Position numbers and translations under genes: made by a program. The notes beneath the pieces were generated by a model. It worked only from the letters and a program-made list of their open reading frames with translations. It was not told the DNA's origin and did no database searches. A DNA stretch of 64,000 nucleotides. Origin: Pullulanibacillus sp. KACC 23026 (GTDB lineage Bacteria; Bacillota; Bacilli; Bacillales; Sporolactobacillaceae). Below, in pieces: positions 34,745 to 44,465 of this stretch. Every line of letters begins with the position of its first letter. The stretch's first letter is position 1. The DNA lies in contig NZ_CP119107.1 in the NCBI RefSeq assembly GCF_029094525.1, forward strand, positions 2,418,001-2,482,000, read 5' to 3'.

Positions 34745-36259
34745 ATGACCAATTCTATTAAAGAGATTGAGAAAAATTATTATTCGCTCGTTAAGAAAAT
34801 GGAGAATTATAAAGAGGCATTAGGTGTTCTCGGCTGGGATCTTCGAACAGGAGCACCCAAAAAAGGGATTGCCCAACGTTCTGAAGTCATTGGAACCCTT
34901 TCACAAGAAATTTATAATCTATCCACTTCAGATGAAATGAAAAGCTATATAGATGCCCTAACAGACCCATCTGTTCAAAATGGATTAAGTCCTGTAACGA
35001 AGCGTTCCATTGAAGAAGCGAAAAAGAAGTACGATCAAAACATGAAAATCCCTCCTAAAGAATTCCATGAATATGTTGTCCTCCAATCAAACGCCGAAAA
35101 TGTGTGGGAAGAGGCTAAACAAGCGGCTGATTTTTCACGCCTTCAGCCTTACTTAGAAAAACTTGTGGATTACAACCAACGTTTTATTGGTTATTGGGGG
35201 ACAAAAGAAACCAAATATGATGTTTTACTTGATCAATATGAACCGGGCGTTACCGTCAAGACCATTGATCGGGTGTTTAACCAGGTTCGTGAAGCAATCG
35301 TCCCACTTGTACAAGCGATTTCAGAAGCTGGACAGCCTCAAACTGACTTTCTCTTTCAACATTTCCCTAAAGAGGACCAGCATGCATTTGGCCTTTATAT
35401 GCTCAAAGAAATTGGCTATGACTTGGAAGCGGGGCGCCTTGACGTCACGGAACATCCTTTTGCAACTGGATTAAATCCGGGAGATGTCCGTGTGACCACT
35501 CATTATCGTGAAAATGATTTCAGGGTTGCCCTCTTTGGAACCTTACATGAAGGCGGCCATGGGATTTATGAACAAAATCTATCAAAAGATCTTATTGGAA
35601 CAGGCCTGTGTACAGGGACCTCTATGGGGATTCATGAATCACAATCGCTCTTTTTCGAGAAATTCATTGGTCAAAACCGTGCTTTGTGGAATCATTATTA
35701 TCCGCAATTTCAAAAATATGCGAAGGGCAAGTTTGATCAGGTGAACGTTGATGATTTTTATCGAGCGGTTAATGTGGCAGGGCCCTCTCTCATTCGAATT
35801 GAAGCTGATGAGCTTACCTACCCGCTACACATAATGGTGCGATACGAGATAGAAAAAGGCCTGTTTAACGGCGACTTCAAGGTTAAAGATCTTCCTGGAA
35901 TTTGGAATGAAAAATATAAAGCCTATCTTGGTCTTGAGCCTTCAAATGACCGTGAAGGTGTGCTTCAGGATATCCATTGGTCAGGTGGTTCTTTTGGCTA
36001 TTTCCCGTCCTATGCACTCGGCTATATCTATGCGGCCCAATTCCAACAGGCTATGTTGAACGATCTGCCTAATTATGATGCCCTTTTGGCTGAGGGCCAG
36101 ATTACACCTATCAGACAATGGCTTAATCAGAACATACATCAGTATGGAGCGCTTAAAAAACCAATTGAAATTATCCAGGATGTAACGGGTCACTCACTTC
36201 AGGCAGAGCCTTTAATTCGTTATCTAACCGATAAATATCGGTCTCTTTATAACCTCTAA
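34745..36259 (+). CDS. ypwA: M32 family metallocarboxypeptidase
   Basis: This 504-residue thermostable-type carboxypeptidase has the zinc motif HEGGH (in LHEGGHGIYEQ, about residues 265-275), the downstream zinc Glu region IHESQS, and the family segments DYNQRFIG and RIEADELTYPLHI. It removes C-terminal residues from peptides in the cytosol. ATG 34745 follows AGGAG and gives the same length as B. subtilis YpwA (about 501); the frame is open much further upstream, across the end of the holin gene. Confidence 0.92.
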   Translation: MTNSIKEIEKNYYSLVKKMENYKEALGVLGWDLRTGAPKKGIAQRSEVIGTLSQEIYNLSTSDEMKSYIDALTDPSVQNGLSPVTKRSIEEAKKKYDQNMKIPPKEFHEYVVLQSNAENVWEEAKQAADFSRLQPYLEKLVDYNQRFIGYWGTKETKYDVLLDQYEPGVTVKTIDRVFNQVREAIVPLVQAISEAGQPQTDFLFQHFPKEDQHAFGLYMLKEIGYDLEAGRLDVTEHPFATGLNPGDVRVTTHYRENDFRVALFGTLHEGGHGIYEQNLSKDLIGTGLCTGTSMGIHESQSLFFEKFIGQNRALWNHYYPQFQKYAKGKFDQVNVDDFYRAVNVAGPSLIRIEADELTYPLHIMVRYEIEKGLFNGDFKVKDLPGIWNEKYKAYLGLEPSNDREGVLQDIHWSGGSFGYFPSYALGYIYAAQFQQAMLNDLPNYDALLAEGQITPIRQWLNQNIHQYGALKKPIEIIQDVTGHSLQAEPLIRYLTDKYRSLYNL

Positions 36260-36394
36260 TCCATTATTTGGTGAAAATTGGAGAACGGCTGCTCTCTGTC
36301 TTGGCAACCGTTATAAAATAAAGAAGAAGTAGGAACAATTAATGTAAATCGTGTTCGGATCGAACATGACAGATATCAGAAGGGGCGATTTTCT

Positions 36395-36811
36395 ATGATC
36401 AAGCTGCCGGAAGATCAAGAGATGAAAACGATTTTGCAAAAAACTAAACGTATTGCTGTTGTTGGCCTTTCTGACAAACCTAGCAGAACGTCCTATCAAA
36501 TTGCTCACTATTTGTTGCAAAAAGGCTATGAGATTATCCCTGTTAATCCCCAAGTAGAACAAGTATTCGGTATAAAAGCGGTGAAGCGTTTAGCAGATAT
36601 TACGGAATCGATTGATATTGTGAATGTTTTTAGGCGGTCTGAATTTCTAACAGAAGTAGCTGAGGAAACGATAGACATTGGCGCACCTGTTTTTTGGGCA
36701 CAACTCGGTCTTTCCAGTGAAACTGCCTATCACCTTCTCAAGGAACATAACATAACTCCTATCATGGACCGCTGTATCATGGTGGAACATAGACGCCTTT
36801 TAGGTGTATAA
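36395..36811 (+). CDS. CoA-binding (YccU-like) protein
   Basis: This 138-residue Rossmann-fold protein of the CoA_binding_2 family has the segments IAVVGLSDKPSRTSYQIAHYL and a C-terminal MDRCIMVEH motif. Family members bind CoA and their physiological role is unclear. AGAAGGGG precedes ATG 36395, and a terminator follows. In several bacilli it is found near parE, as here. Confidence 0.88.
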   Translation: MIKLPEDQEMKTILQKTKRIAVVGLSDKPSRTSYQIAHYLLQKGYEIIPVNPQVEQVFGIKAVKRLADITESIDIVNVFRRSEFLTEVAEETIDIGAPVFWAQLGLSSETAYHLLKEHNITPIMDRCIMVEHRRLLGV

Positions 36812-36828
36812 TTGATTGTTTGAAGAAT

Positions 36829-36862
36829 GGGATGATCTTGGATTGTGATCATCCCTTTTTTA
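36829..36862 (+). terminator. Rho-independent terminator
   Basis: GGGATGATC pairs with GATCATCCC, followed by a run of T residues. Confidence 0.8.
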
Positions 36863-37051
36863 CCCAAATTTCCAAGTCAATGAAAAACGAACAAATGATC
36901 CCTTTTTTTGAAAATGACTACCCAAGTTTCCTCACACATGCTATGCTAATAGACAGACATTAAAACGTTGGAAAGTTCAACAGTTAGACCAAACCGTTTA
37001 AAAACGAACGTTTTATATAGCAAGGCCTGCTTTTTGAAAGGAGTTAATGAC

Positions 37052-39016
37052 TTGGCAAATACAAATGTTTATTCGGATGATACAATTCAAGTTCTTGAAG
37101 GACTAGAGGCCGTTCGTAAACGTCCTGGTATGTATATAGGATCTACAGATGCGAGAGGTTTGCATCATTTGGTTTACGAAATTGTCGATAATGCAGTCGA
37201 TGAGGCGCTTGCCGGTTTTGGTGAATCCATAACCGTCACGATTCATAAAGACAATAGCATTAGCGTTTTGGATCAAGGGCGGGGGATGCCGACGGGAATG
37301 CACCGGACAGGCAAACCGACTCCCGAGGTCATCTTAACGGTTCTTCATGCAGGAGGAAAATTTAACAGCGAGGGCGGCTATAAAACATCTGGCGGATTAC
37401 ATGGTGTCGGCGCTTCAGTTGTTAATGCTCTTTCCGAATGGCTGGTTGTCACAATTAAGCGAGACGGATCCATTTTTCGTCAGCGCTTTGAGAATGGTGG
37501 AAAGCCAGTCACGACACTTGAGAAAATTGGGACAACCCGGCAAACTGGTACCGAGATTCATTTTAAGCCGGACCCCACTATATTTAGCACAACGACTTAT
37601 AACTTTGAGGTATTAAGTGAGCGGTTAAGAGAAGCGGCCTTCCTGTTAAAAGGAATGTCCATTCGATTGGTTGATCAACGAAATGGGGAAGAAGAAACCT
37701 ACCATTATGAAACGGGAATTAAGGCGTTCATTGAGTATTTGAACGAGGATAAGGATATCCTTCATCCCGTCGCTTCTTTTGAAGGCGAGCAAAACGACAT
37801 TGAAATTGAAGTGGCTTTTCAATTTAACGATGCTTATTCTGAGAATATATTATCCTTTGTTAATAATGTTCGGACAAAAGATGGGGGTACTCATGAATCC
37901 GGTTTTAAGACAGCTGTCACACGTGCTTTTAATGACTATGCTCGTAAAGCAGGTCTATTAAAAGATAAAGATAAAAATCTAGAAGGCTCAGATATACGTG
38001 AAGGCTTTACCGGCATCGTCTCGGTTCGAGTTCCGGAGTCCATTTTACAATTTGAAGGTCAAACAAAAGGCAAGTTAGGAACAAGTGAAGCACGCTCAGC
38101 CGTTGATGCGGTTGTATCCGAACAATTAACTTATTTCTTAAATGAGAATCCCAAAATAAGCGAAATGCTGATTCGTAAGGCGATCAAAGCGTTTCAAGCT
38201 CGGGAAGCCGCACGAAAAGCTCGGGATGAAGCGCGCAACGGCAAGAAAAGCAAGCGCCGTGATACCATCTTAAGCGGGAAGCTAACGCCTGCTTCTTCAA
38301 AGAATCGCGACAAGAATGAGCTTTATTTAGTCGAGGGTGACTCAGCAGGAGGTTCTGCTAAACAAGGACGCGACCGCACTTTTCAAGCCGTACTTCCGCT
38401 GCGAGGCAAGGTCATTAATACGGAAAAAGCCAAACTTCAGGATATCTTTAAAAATGAAGAAATAAATACAATTATTCACGCGATCGGTGCAGGTGTGGGG
38501 AATGATTTTACGCTTGAGGATTGCAATTACGATAAAATAGTCATCATGACGGATGCTGATAACGACGGAGCTCATATTCAAGTATTGCTTCTGACGTTTT
38601 TCTATCGCTATATGAGACCGCTTGTGGAAGCAGGGAAAGTCTTTATCGCCCTTCCGCCTTTGTACAAAGTTAGCAAAGGGACTGGAAAAAAAGAAGTGAT
38701 TGAATATGCATGGGATGAAAAAGGTCTTAGAGAAGCTGTTCAAAAAATCGGAAAAGGTTATATCATTCAGCGTTATAAAGGGCTTGGTGAGATGAATGCT
38801 GATCAATTATGGGAAACCACGATGGACCCGCAAACGCGAACGCTTATTCGCGTCAAAATAGATGACCTCGCTCGTGCTGAACGCCGAGTTTCTGTATTGA
38901 TGGGGGATAAGGTTGAGCCCCGACGCAAATGGATCGAATCACATGTGGCCTTTGGATTGGATGAAGAAACCAATATTCTTGAAAATGAAAACCTATCCGT
39001 CACGGAAGGAGTTTAA
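37052..39016 (+). CDS. parE: DNA topoisomerase IV subunit B
   Basis: This 654-residue type II topoisomerase subunit has a GHKL ATPase domain (LEAVRKRPGMYIGS; DNAVDEAL; GGLHGVGASVVNALS) and a TOPRIM domain (LVEGDSAGGSAKQGRDR; DADNDGAHI). Together with ParC it separates linked daughter chromosomes. TTG 37052 was chosen because AAAGGAG lies nine bases upstream and the length fits B. subtilis ParE (655); the frame is open 84 bases further upstream. It lies three bases before parC. Confidence 0.96.
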   Translation: MANTNVYSDDTIQVLEGLEAVRKRPGMYIGSTDARGLHHLVYEIVDNAVDEALAGFGESITVTIHKDNSISVLDQGRGMPTGMHRTGKPTPEVILTVLHAGGKFNSEGGYKTSGGLHGVGASVVNALSEWLVVTIKRDGSIFRQRFENGGKPVTTLEKIGTTRQTGTEIHFKPDPTIFSTTTYNFEVLSERLREAAFLLKGMSIRLVDQRNGEEETYHYETGIKAFIEYLNEDKDILHPVASFEGEQNDIEIEVAFQFNDAYSENILSFVNNVRTKDGGTHESGFKTAVTRAFNDYARKAGLLKDKDKNLEGSDIREGFTGIVSVRVPESILQFEGQTKGKLGTSEARSAVDAVVSEQLTYFLNENPKISEMLIRKAIKAFQAREAARKARDEARNGKKSKRRDTILSGKLTPASSKNRDKNELYLVEGDSAGGSAKQGRDRTFQAVLPLRGKVINTEKAKLQDIFKNEEINTIIHAIGAGVGNDFTLEDCNYDKIVIMTDADNDGAHIQVLLLTFFYRYMRPLVEAGKVFIALPPLYKVSKGTGKKEVIEYAWDEKGLREAVQKIGKGYIIQRYKGLGEMNADQLWETTMDPQTRTLIRVKIDDLARAERRVSVLMGDKVEPRRKWIESHVAFGLDEETNILENENLSVTEGV

Positions 39017-39019
39017 TAC

Positions 39020-41464
39020 ATGGGAAAGCCTGAGAAACTATTAGACCTCCCGCTAGAAGACGTTATAGGCGATCGCTTCGGGATATATAGTAAATACATC
39101 ATTCAAGAACGTGCCTTACCAGATGTTCGTGATGGCTTAAAACCAGTACAGCGACGCATTTTGTTTGCGATGCATCAGGAAGGGAACACGCAAGAAAAAC
39201 CTTTTAGAAAATCAGCCAAGACGGTTGGTAATGTCATTGGTAATTATCATCCGCACGGGGATTCATCCGTTTACGAAGCAATGGTTCGGATGAGCCAAGA
39301 CTGGAAGATGCGCAATGTCTTAATCGAAATGCACGGTAATAACGGGTCTCTTGACGGCGACCCGCCGGCTGCTATGCGTTATACAGAAGCTCGTCTTTCT
39401 GCCATTGCATCAGAACTGCTTCGCGATATCGATAAGAAAACCGTTGATTTTGTCTCAAACTTTGATGATTCAACGGAAGAACCGATTGTATTTCCAGCCA
39501 AATTCCCCAATCTCCTTGTTAATGGATCCACCGGAATTTCGGCCGGTTACGCAACGGATATTCCTTCTCATAATTTAAATGAAGTGATTGATGCGACCAT
39601 TTATGCGATGGAACACCCTGAATGCACGCTCGGCGATCTGATGCAGTTCGTAAAGGGGCCAGATTTTCCAACCGGAGGCATCCTCCAAGGACTTGAAGGA
39701 ATAAAGAAAGCCTATCAAACTGGAAAAGGCAAGGTCGTACTGCGAGGAAAAGCAGAAATTGAACCGCTTAAGGGTGGTCGCGAGCAAATCGTCATTACTG
39801 AACTCCCTTATGATGTCAACAAAGCCAATCTTGTGAAAAAGATGGAGGAGCTTCGTTTAGATCGAAAGGTCGAGGGAGTAGCTGAAGTTCGTGATGAAAC
39901 CGATCGGACAGGTCTTCGCGTTGTCATCGAACTAAAAAAAGATGGCGATGCAGAAGGCATCCTAAAGTATTTTTATAAGAACACAGATCTTCAGATTACG
40001 TACAATTTCAACATGGTGGCTATATCCAAAAAAACACCTAAGCTTATGGGGTTAAAGGATATCCTTACCTCCTACATTGATCACCAAAAAGAAGTTGTAA
40101 CTCGCAGATCTCAATATGAACTTCAAAGAGCGCGCGATCGACGCCATATCGTTGATGGATTGATTAAAGCGATCTCGATTTTGGATGAAGTGATTGCAAC
40201 GATTCGTGCGTCTAAGGACAAAAAAGACGCTAAACAAAATTTAATGACAGCTTTTCAGTTTACCGAACCGCAGTCAGAAGCCATAGTTAACCTTCAATTA
40301 TATCGGTTAACGAATACCGATATACAAACACTCCAAGCGGAAGCAGAGGAGCTTGAAAAGAAAATTGCTGAGCTCGAAGCTATTTTGGGTTCTGAGAAAC
40401 GTTTAATCAACGTGATTAAATCTGAATTGCTCGATGTTAAAAAACGGTTCAGTTCACCTAGGCGAACCGTTATTGAGGCCGAAATCGAGGAGATTAAGAT
40501 TGATTTAGAAGTGGTCGTGGCTGCAGAGGATGTGCAATTAGTCGTCACGAAGGAAGGCTATATTAAACGTTCCAGTCTTCGTTCTTACGCCGCTTCTAAT
40601 GGTGAAGAGGGTGCCATGAAAGAAGGCGATCGAGTTCTCTATGAACAGCAAGTGAATACGACGGACACACTGCTTGTCTTCACGGATAAAGGGAATTATC
40701 TCTATCTCCCGATTCATGAGATCCCTGATAAAAAATGGAAGGAAATGGGACAGCCGATTGCACAATTAATCCCGATTGATTCCGATGAAACGATTGTCGA
40801 GGCCCTGTCCCTCCAATCCTTCGATACGCCTCATTTCTTGACTTTCTTTACAAAAAACGGTCTCGTCAAACGGACAGAGCTCAGTCAATATAAAGCTCAG
40901 CGCTATTCAAAACCGTTAATGGCTTTAAAGCTTAAAGAAGACGACCGAGTCATCGATGTTCATTTAACAGATGGTCAGATGAATTTTGTATTAGCAACCG
41001 TCAATGGCTATGGATTATGGTTTGATGAAGAAGAAGTAAGTGTAGTCGGCCAACGTGCAGCAGGTGTGAAAGCTATTAATTTAAAGGACAATGATTTAGT
41101 CATCGGGGCAAAGGCCTTCCCTGTAGGGCAAAATCCAGATCTTTTCATCGCGACACAGCGGGGTGCCGTAAAAAAAATGTCCGTCTACTCGCAATTGGAA
41201 AAGTCAACACGCGCTCGCCGAGGACTTATTATGCTTCGTGAGTTAAAGACGAATCCGCATCGAATTGTTGGCATTGACCTTGTCGATCAAAACGATGTAA
41301 TGGCTTTAGAGACGGAGAATGGCCGAGAAATCGAAATCGAAATGACGACGCTGAAGAATCATGATCGTTACAATAACGGTTCTTTCATCATTGATGAAGA
41401 AGCAGATGGACGAATCATAGATATTTGGAAGCTCTCTATAAAAAAAGAAGATACTCTGTTTTAA
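39020..41464 (+). CDS. parC: DNA topoisomerase IV subunit A
   Basis: This 814-residue DNA breakage-reunion subunit has the N-terminal winged-helix domain with the quinolone-region segment GNYHPHGDSSVYEAMVRM and the catalytic Tyr in RYTEARL (about residue 121). A coiled-coil tower (about 355-490) and a C-terminal beta-propeller with repeated VDLVDQNDV/VKKMSVYSQLEK-type blades follow. It is co-transcribed with parE and followed by a strong terminator. Confidence 0.96.
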   Translation: MGKPEKLLDLPLEDVIGDRFGIYSKYIIQERALPDVRDGLKPVQRRILFAMHQEGNTQEKPFRKSAKTVGNVIGNYHPHGDSSVYEAMVRMSQDWKMRNVLIEMHGNNGSLDGDPPAAMRYTEARLSAIASELLRDIDKKTVDFVSNFDDSTEEPIVFPAKFPNLLVNGSTGISAGYATDIPSHNLNEVIDATIYAMEHPECTLGDLMQFVKGPDFPTGGILQGLEGIKKAYQTGKGKVVLRGKAEIEPLKGGREQIVITELPYDVNKANLVKKMEELRLDRKVEGVAEVRDETDRTGLRVVIELKKDGDAEGILKYFYKNTDLQITYNFNMVAISKKTPKLMGLKDILTSYIDHQKEVVTRRSQYELQRARDRRHIVDGLIKAISILDEVIATIRASKDKKDAKQNLMTAFQFTEPQSEAIVNLQLYRLTNTDIQTLQAEAEELEKKIAELEAILGSEKRLINVIKSELLDVKKRFSSPRRTVIEAEIEEIKIDLEVVVAAEDVQLVVTKEGYIKRSSLRSYAASNGEEGAMKEGDRVLYEQQVNTTDTLLVFTDKGNYLYLPIHEIPDKKWKEMGQPIAQLIPIDSDETIVEALSLQSFDTPHFLTFFTKNGLVKRTELSQYKAQRYSKPLMALKLKEDDRVIDVHLTDGQMNFVLATVNGYGLWFDEEEVSVVGQRAAGVKAINLKDNDLVIGAKAFPVGQNPDLFIATQRGAVKKMSVYSQLEKSTRARRGLIMLRELKTNPHRIVGIDLVDQNDVMALETENGREIEIEMTTLKNHDRYNNGSFIIDEEADGRIIDIWKLSIKKEDTLF

Positions 41465-41471
41465 AGAAAAG

Positions 41472-41508
41472 AATCCCCTAAGTTGATGACAGACGCTTAG
41501 GGGATTTT
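41472..41508 (+). terminator. Terminator of parEC
   Basis: AATCCCCTAAG pairs perfectly with CTTAGGGGATT, followed by TT. Confidence 0.8.
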
Positions 41509-41693
41509 CATTATGACGATTTTAATAAACGGTTGTCACTTAAGAAACTCTCACTCTACAGGCTCATTATCTTGAAAGTTAAGCTTAACCTGATTTTGAC
41601 ATTCCGCAGACGTTTCGAATAGGTTTGTTTGGTTAAAGGGAAACTAAACGTTGGGATTCAAGAAGAAGTTAAGAGGAAGGGAAGGAGAGACAA

Positions 41694-42422
41694 ATGGAAA
41701 CGGTAGCGATCATTACTGATATTCATGGAAATTCACCGGCATTAAAAGCGGTTCTAGAAGCCATTAGCCAAAGAGACGATGTATCTCGTATTTATTGCTC
41801 TGGTGATTTAATTGGGATAGGACCAGATACCAATGAAGTGCTTGAATTGGTCATTCGTCACAGAATAGAATCCGTGTCAGGAAATCATGATGAAGCAATA
41901 TTAGCTTTAGTAAAAGGTCGTCCTTATCCAAAGAGTCATGAAAAGTCATTGAAACATCATGAATGGGTTGCAAAGCATCTCGATACTCAATTTGTCCCTT
42001 ATTTAGAGAATCTCCCCCGTCAAATTACCACCACTTTTGGTTCAAGTGACGCCCTTATAACACATTATCATTATCTCAATGAAAAACTCCCGATCGACCA
42101 AGATCCTTTTTCTCCGATTGTGGATCCGACATTTGATAACATTAAACAATTATTCAGTGATAATCAGGAGCCGTTCATCACCTTTGGCCATCATCATCCT
42201 GTCCACTATTTTCATAGTCTGTCAAATTGGTGGGTGAATCCAGGTTCATTAGGTTGTCATGTCAAAGCAGAAGCGCGTTATGCTTTAATCCATATATATA
42301 ATGAAGGGTTGATCGTGAATCTTCACGCTGTTCCTTATGATCGCGACACTTGGCTGAAACAATATGAACAATATAAGGTGCCTGACCGAGAATTCATTCT
42401 TAAAGCTTTTCATGGACAATAA
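41694..42422 (+). CDS. Calcineurin-like metallophosphoesterase
   Basis: This 242-residue protein has the full metal-site set of the family: ITDIHGN (DxH), CSGDLIGIGP (GD), SGNHDE (GNHD) and FGHHHPVHY (GHxH). The compact size and motif order fit the YfcE/PrpE-like bacterial phosphodiesterases. The natural substrate is not evident from the context. AAGGGAAGGAG precedes ATG 41694, and a terminator follows the stop. Confidence 0.86.
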   Translation: METVAIITDIHGNSPALKAVLEAISQRDDVSRIYCSGDLIGIGPDTNEVLELVIRHRIESVSGNHDEAILALVKGRPYPKSHEKSLKHHEWVAKHLDTQFVPYLENLPRQITTTFGSSDALITHYHYLNEKLPIDQDPFSPIVDPTFDNIKQLFSDNQEPFITFGHHHPVHYFHSLSNWWVNPGSLGCHVKAEARYALIHIYNEGLIVNLHAVPYDRDTWLKQYEQYKVPDREFILKAFHGQ

Positions 42423-42434
42423 GTGATAAACACT

Positions 42435-42471
42435 AAAAAACGAGACAAGAGGCAGGCTCTGTCTCGTTTTC
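42435..42471 (+). terminator. Bidirectional terminator
   Basis: AAAACGAGACA pairs with TGTCTCGTTTT, with T and A runs on the two sides. It can end the phosphoesterase gene and, on the other strand, the small sporulation genes. Confidence 0.72.
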
Positions 42472-42480
42472 TATATCGCT

Positions 42481-42576
42481 TTACCAAACATAAGAGGTCC
42501 CTACAATAATGAGAAGGATGAACAACACGACGATCAGAGCAAAACCGCCGCCAGCATAACCTGCACCATAAGCCAT
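42481..42576 (-). CDS. YjcZ-family tiny sporulation membrane protein, copy 1
   Basis: This 31-residue protein (MAYGAGYAGGGFALIVVLFI followed by LLIIVGTSYVW) has a glycine/tyrosine-rich head, one transmembrane helix and an aromatic end. It matches the YjcZ/tiny-TM family that is specific to spore-forming bacilli. GGGAGGTG precedes the ATG. It is the last of three tandem copies on this strand and differs from the middle copy only at a Thr/Ala near the end. Confidence 0.85.
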   Translation of the reverse strand: MAYGAGYAGGGFALIVVLFILLIIVGTSYVW

Positions 42577-42628
42577 GCCTAACACCTCCCATTCGTCAGG
42601 TTATAGTCAACTTTATTTTCAAATGGGT

Positions 42629-42724
42629 TTACCAAACGTAGGAGGCACCCACAATAATTAAAAGAATAAACAACACGACGATCAAAGCAAAACCGCCGCC
42701 AGCATAACCTGCACCGTATGCCAT
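42629..42724 (-). CDS. YjcZ-family tiny sporulation membrane protein, copy 2
   Basis: This 31-residue protein has the same head and helix as copy 1, with GASYVW as its end. The frame extends upstream on paper, but GGAGGTGG directly before ATG 42724 fixes the start. The family is associated with sporulation, and its exact function is unknown. Confidence 0.85.
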   Translation of the reverse strand: MAYGAGYAGGGFALIVVLFILLIIVGASYVW

Positions 42725-42777
42725 TTGCTTCCACCTCCAAAAAAGTGTTTCGCTTGATAGATCAACTGAATGACAAC

Positions 42778-42876
42778 CTACCAGACGTAAGAAGTCCCTA
42801 CAATAATTAAAAGGATGAACAACACGACGATTAAAGCAAATCCGCCGCCAGCACCAAAACCAGCACCGTATGCCAT
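42778..42876 (-). CDS. YjcZ-family tiny sporulation membrane protein, copy 3
   Basis: This 32-residue protein is one residue longer in its glycine-rich head (MAYGAGFGAGGGFALIVV) and keeps the same helix and the end GTSYVW. GGAGGTG precedes the ATG, and the stop is TAG. As the first gene of the tandem array it probably lies closest to the promoter, which would be in 42880-43000. Confidence 0.85.
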   Translation of the reverse strand: MAYGAGFGAGGGFALIVVLFILLIIVGTSYVW

Positions 42877-42901
42877 CGTAATAACACCTCCTGGAGTCCA
42901 T

Positions 42902-43189
42902 TTTGTAAACAACGCTATGTGGGATCAGCGTTTACTATAACTTATGAGTTTTTAACTCATTTTGTCTAGGCAGGTATCACAGCTTGAATAAAAAAAGGAT
43001 TTATTTCATAGAAGAAATCGAAAGCCTCGGAATACCATCTTAGAAACAGAAGGTGTATAATTGAACACACGGATTTGGATGGAAGGTTTCTTAGTACATT
43101 TGATGCTTGGAGCTGTTTAATGGATTAGAAAGAACGAATGAAATGAAGGAAGACAAGAGGTGTGTTAATCTGGAAGAGAGTGCTCAGGG
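42902..43189. other. Intergenic region right of the YjcZ array
   Basis: It should carry the promoter of the YjcZ genes on the minus strand, but I could not pick a convincing box. A short in-frame stretch around 43070-43117 (WMEGFLVHLMLGAV) may be the decayed first helix of the adjoining MFS relic. Confidence 0.4.
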
Positions 43190-43627
43190 ATCGGGGCTTT
43201 TTTACTGCAGTATGCTTCCATGTTAATCCTTTTTTGCCATTATTCCTGAAGCCATTCGGTGCTCATACACCTATTGAAGTTTAGTCCGGGCTAATTTTTC
43301 TAGCGCAGCCTTTATGGCGAGTGTCATTTCTTCACCGATACAGGTAGCTCTTGATGAGCGTTTTGGCGGAAAAACGATGAGGATTCATACCAATCTATTT
43401 CTTGCCATTAGTTATACTTTAACCGTCTTTCTCACCTATTCATTCACGTTTCCCTGAACTTAATCAAACCGCCAATCAAATTGGCGGCATGTTTGGTCCG
43501 ATTATAGGAGAGAAAGTCCAGTTCATAGGGTATTCGTTGTTACAGGCTTGTTTTAATCACTTCCCTGTTCATTCATATCCTATTTCGAGAGCATCGTCTT
43601 AAATTTAAGAATTTGAAAACACCCTAA
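43190..43627 (+). pseudogene. Decayed MFS transporter gene
   Basis: Coding traces of a drug-transporter-like MFS protein remain in shifting frames. They are SPIQVALDERFGGKTMRIHTN with a following hydrophobic stretch, ANQIGGMFGPIIG, and a last helix (ITSLFIHILFREHRLKFKN) that ends at TAA 43625-43627. Internal stops and at least two frameshifts separate these parts and there is no intact start. It is a relic and no product is expected. Confidence 0.65.
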
Positions 43628-43661
43628 TGTGAATTACGGTGTAAAGTGAAAGGCAGGGAGC

Positions 43662-44132
43662 TCATTTTGAGGATGGCTCCAATACTTTTTTAATGATCCA
43701 GCCAATAAGTAAACCAGGAATTAGAGCTAACATGGGAAAGAAAATCGGTCCAAAAAGCTTTCCCGTCACATAGTCATTCGTTGAATAAAAGATAGCGGTG
43801 GTAACCGTGACAGCTCCGCATAAAAACGGAAGATACGTTAAGCGGGAGGGATCGGCTTCTTCAGCATCTTTAAATGCATCCCACATGGCGTACATGTAGC
43901 AACAGGGATAAAAGAGAAGCCATTGAAAATTGAGAATGGTTTGGGCATCGAGAAAATGTCCTTGAAAGCTGTACATAATCCCAAGATTAAAATGACTTTT
44001 CATATTTACGACAAACTCAATTAAAATAAAGAGGATTCCTTTGATCAATTTTCCGTTCAGTAACTGTCCAAAACCAGGTAAGGCGATGCTCCATAGAAGC
44101 GCCTCAGAACGACTTACTTTCTTTTTTTTCAT
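43662..44132 (-). CDS. Hypothetical membrane protein
   Basis: This 156-residue protein has four predicted hydrophobic segments (about residues 12-45, 70-90, 100-120 and 128-148) and a very basic N terminus (MKKKKVSRSEALLWS). The segment SIALPGFGQLLNGKLIKGI resembles the TM2/GxGxxxNG-type motif of small membrane proteins. I do not recognise a functional family. It stands alone on the minus strand. Confidence 0.65.
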   Translation of the reverse strand: MKKKKVSRSEALLWSIALPGFGQLLNGKLIKGILFILIEFVVNMKSHFNLGIMYSFQGHFLDAQTILNFQWLLFYPCCYMYAMWDAFKDAEEADPSRLTYLPFLCGAVTVTTAIFYSTNDYVTGKLFGPIFFPMLALIPGLLIGWIIKKVLEPSSK

Positions 44133-44465
44133 AAGCTTCGACCTGTCTTTTCATTCGGGGATTTGAGGAAGCGCCTCAGAACTTTATTCTAAGTATTTCA
44201 GAAAACGGGGTTTTCTATTACAATTTTCCTATGTTTTTATATAGGAACTTCCCAATTAATGTTATGGTTTGGAAAGTTACGTTTCATTTCGGCTCCTTTT
44301 TAAAATGAACGAATGGCTATATGAACAAACTAAAACGATATCTATAACAGCCCTCCAAACGGAATCGGGTCTACTTAGAGCGGCTGTTTGTTGGGAGAGA
44401 CTGGCTTTTCAAATGGAACGGGAGAACCGTCCCCGCGTTTCAAACCTTGGAGGGAGGAATCTTGG
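44133..44465. other. Intergenic region before the DCC-family gene
   Basis: The 333-base gap has open frames (for example 44269-44541) but no coding-like protein or ribosome binding site supports them. The ribosome binding site GGAGGGAGGA at about 44450 belongs to the next gene. Confidence 0.45.

Noticed and set aside
36968-37051. Upstream extension of ParE
   Set aside because: The family start and AAAGGAG point to TTG 37052.
44410-44440. Hairpin-like sequence GGGAGAACCGTCCCCGCG
   Set aside because: The possible pairing is short and has no T run or riboswitch features.
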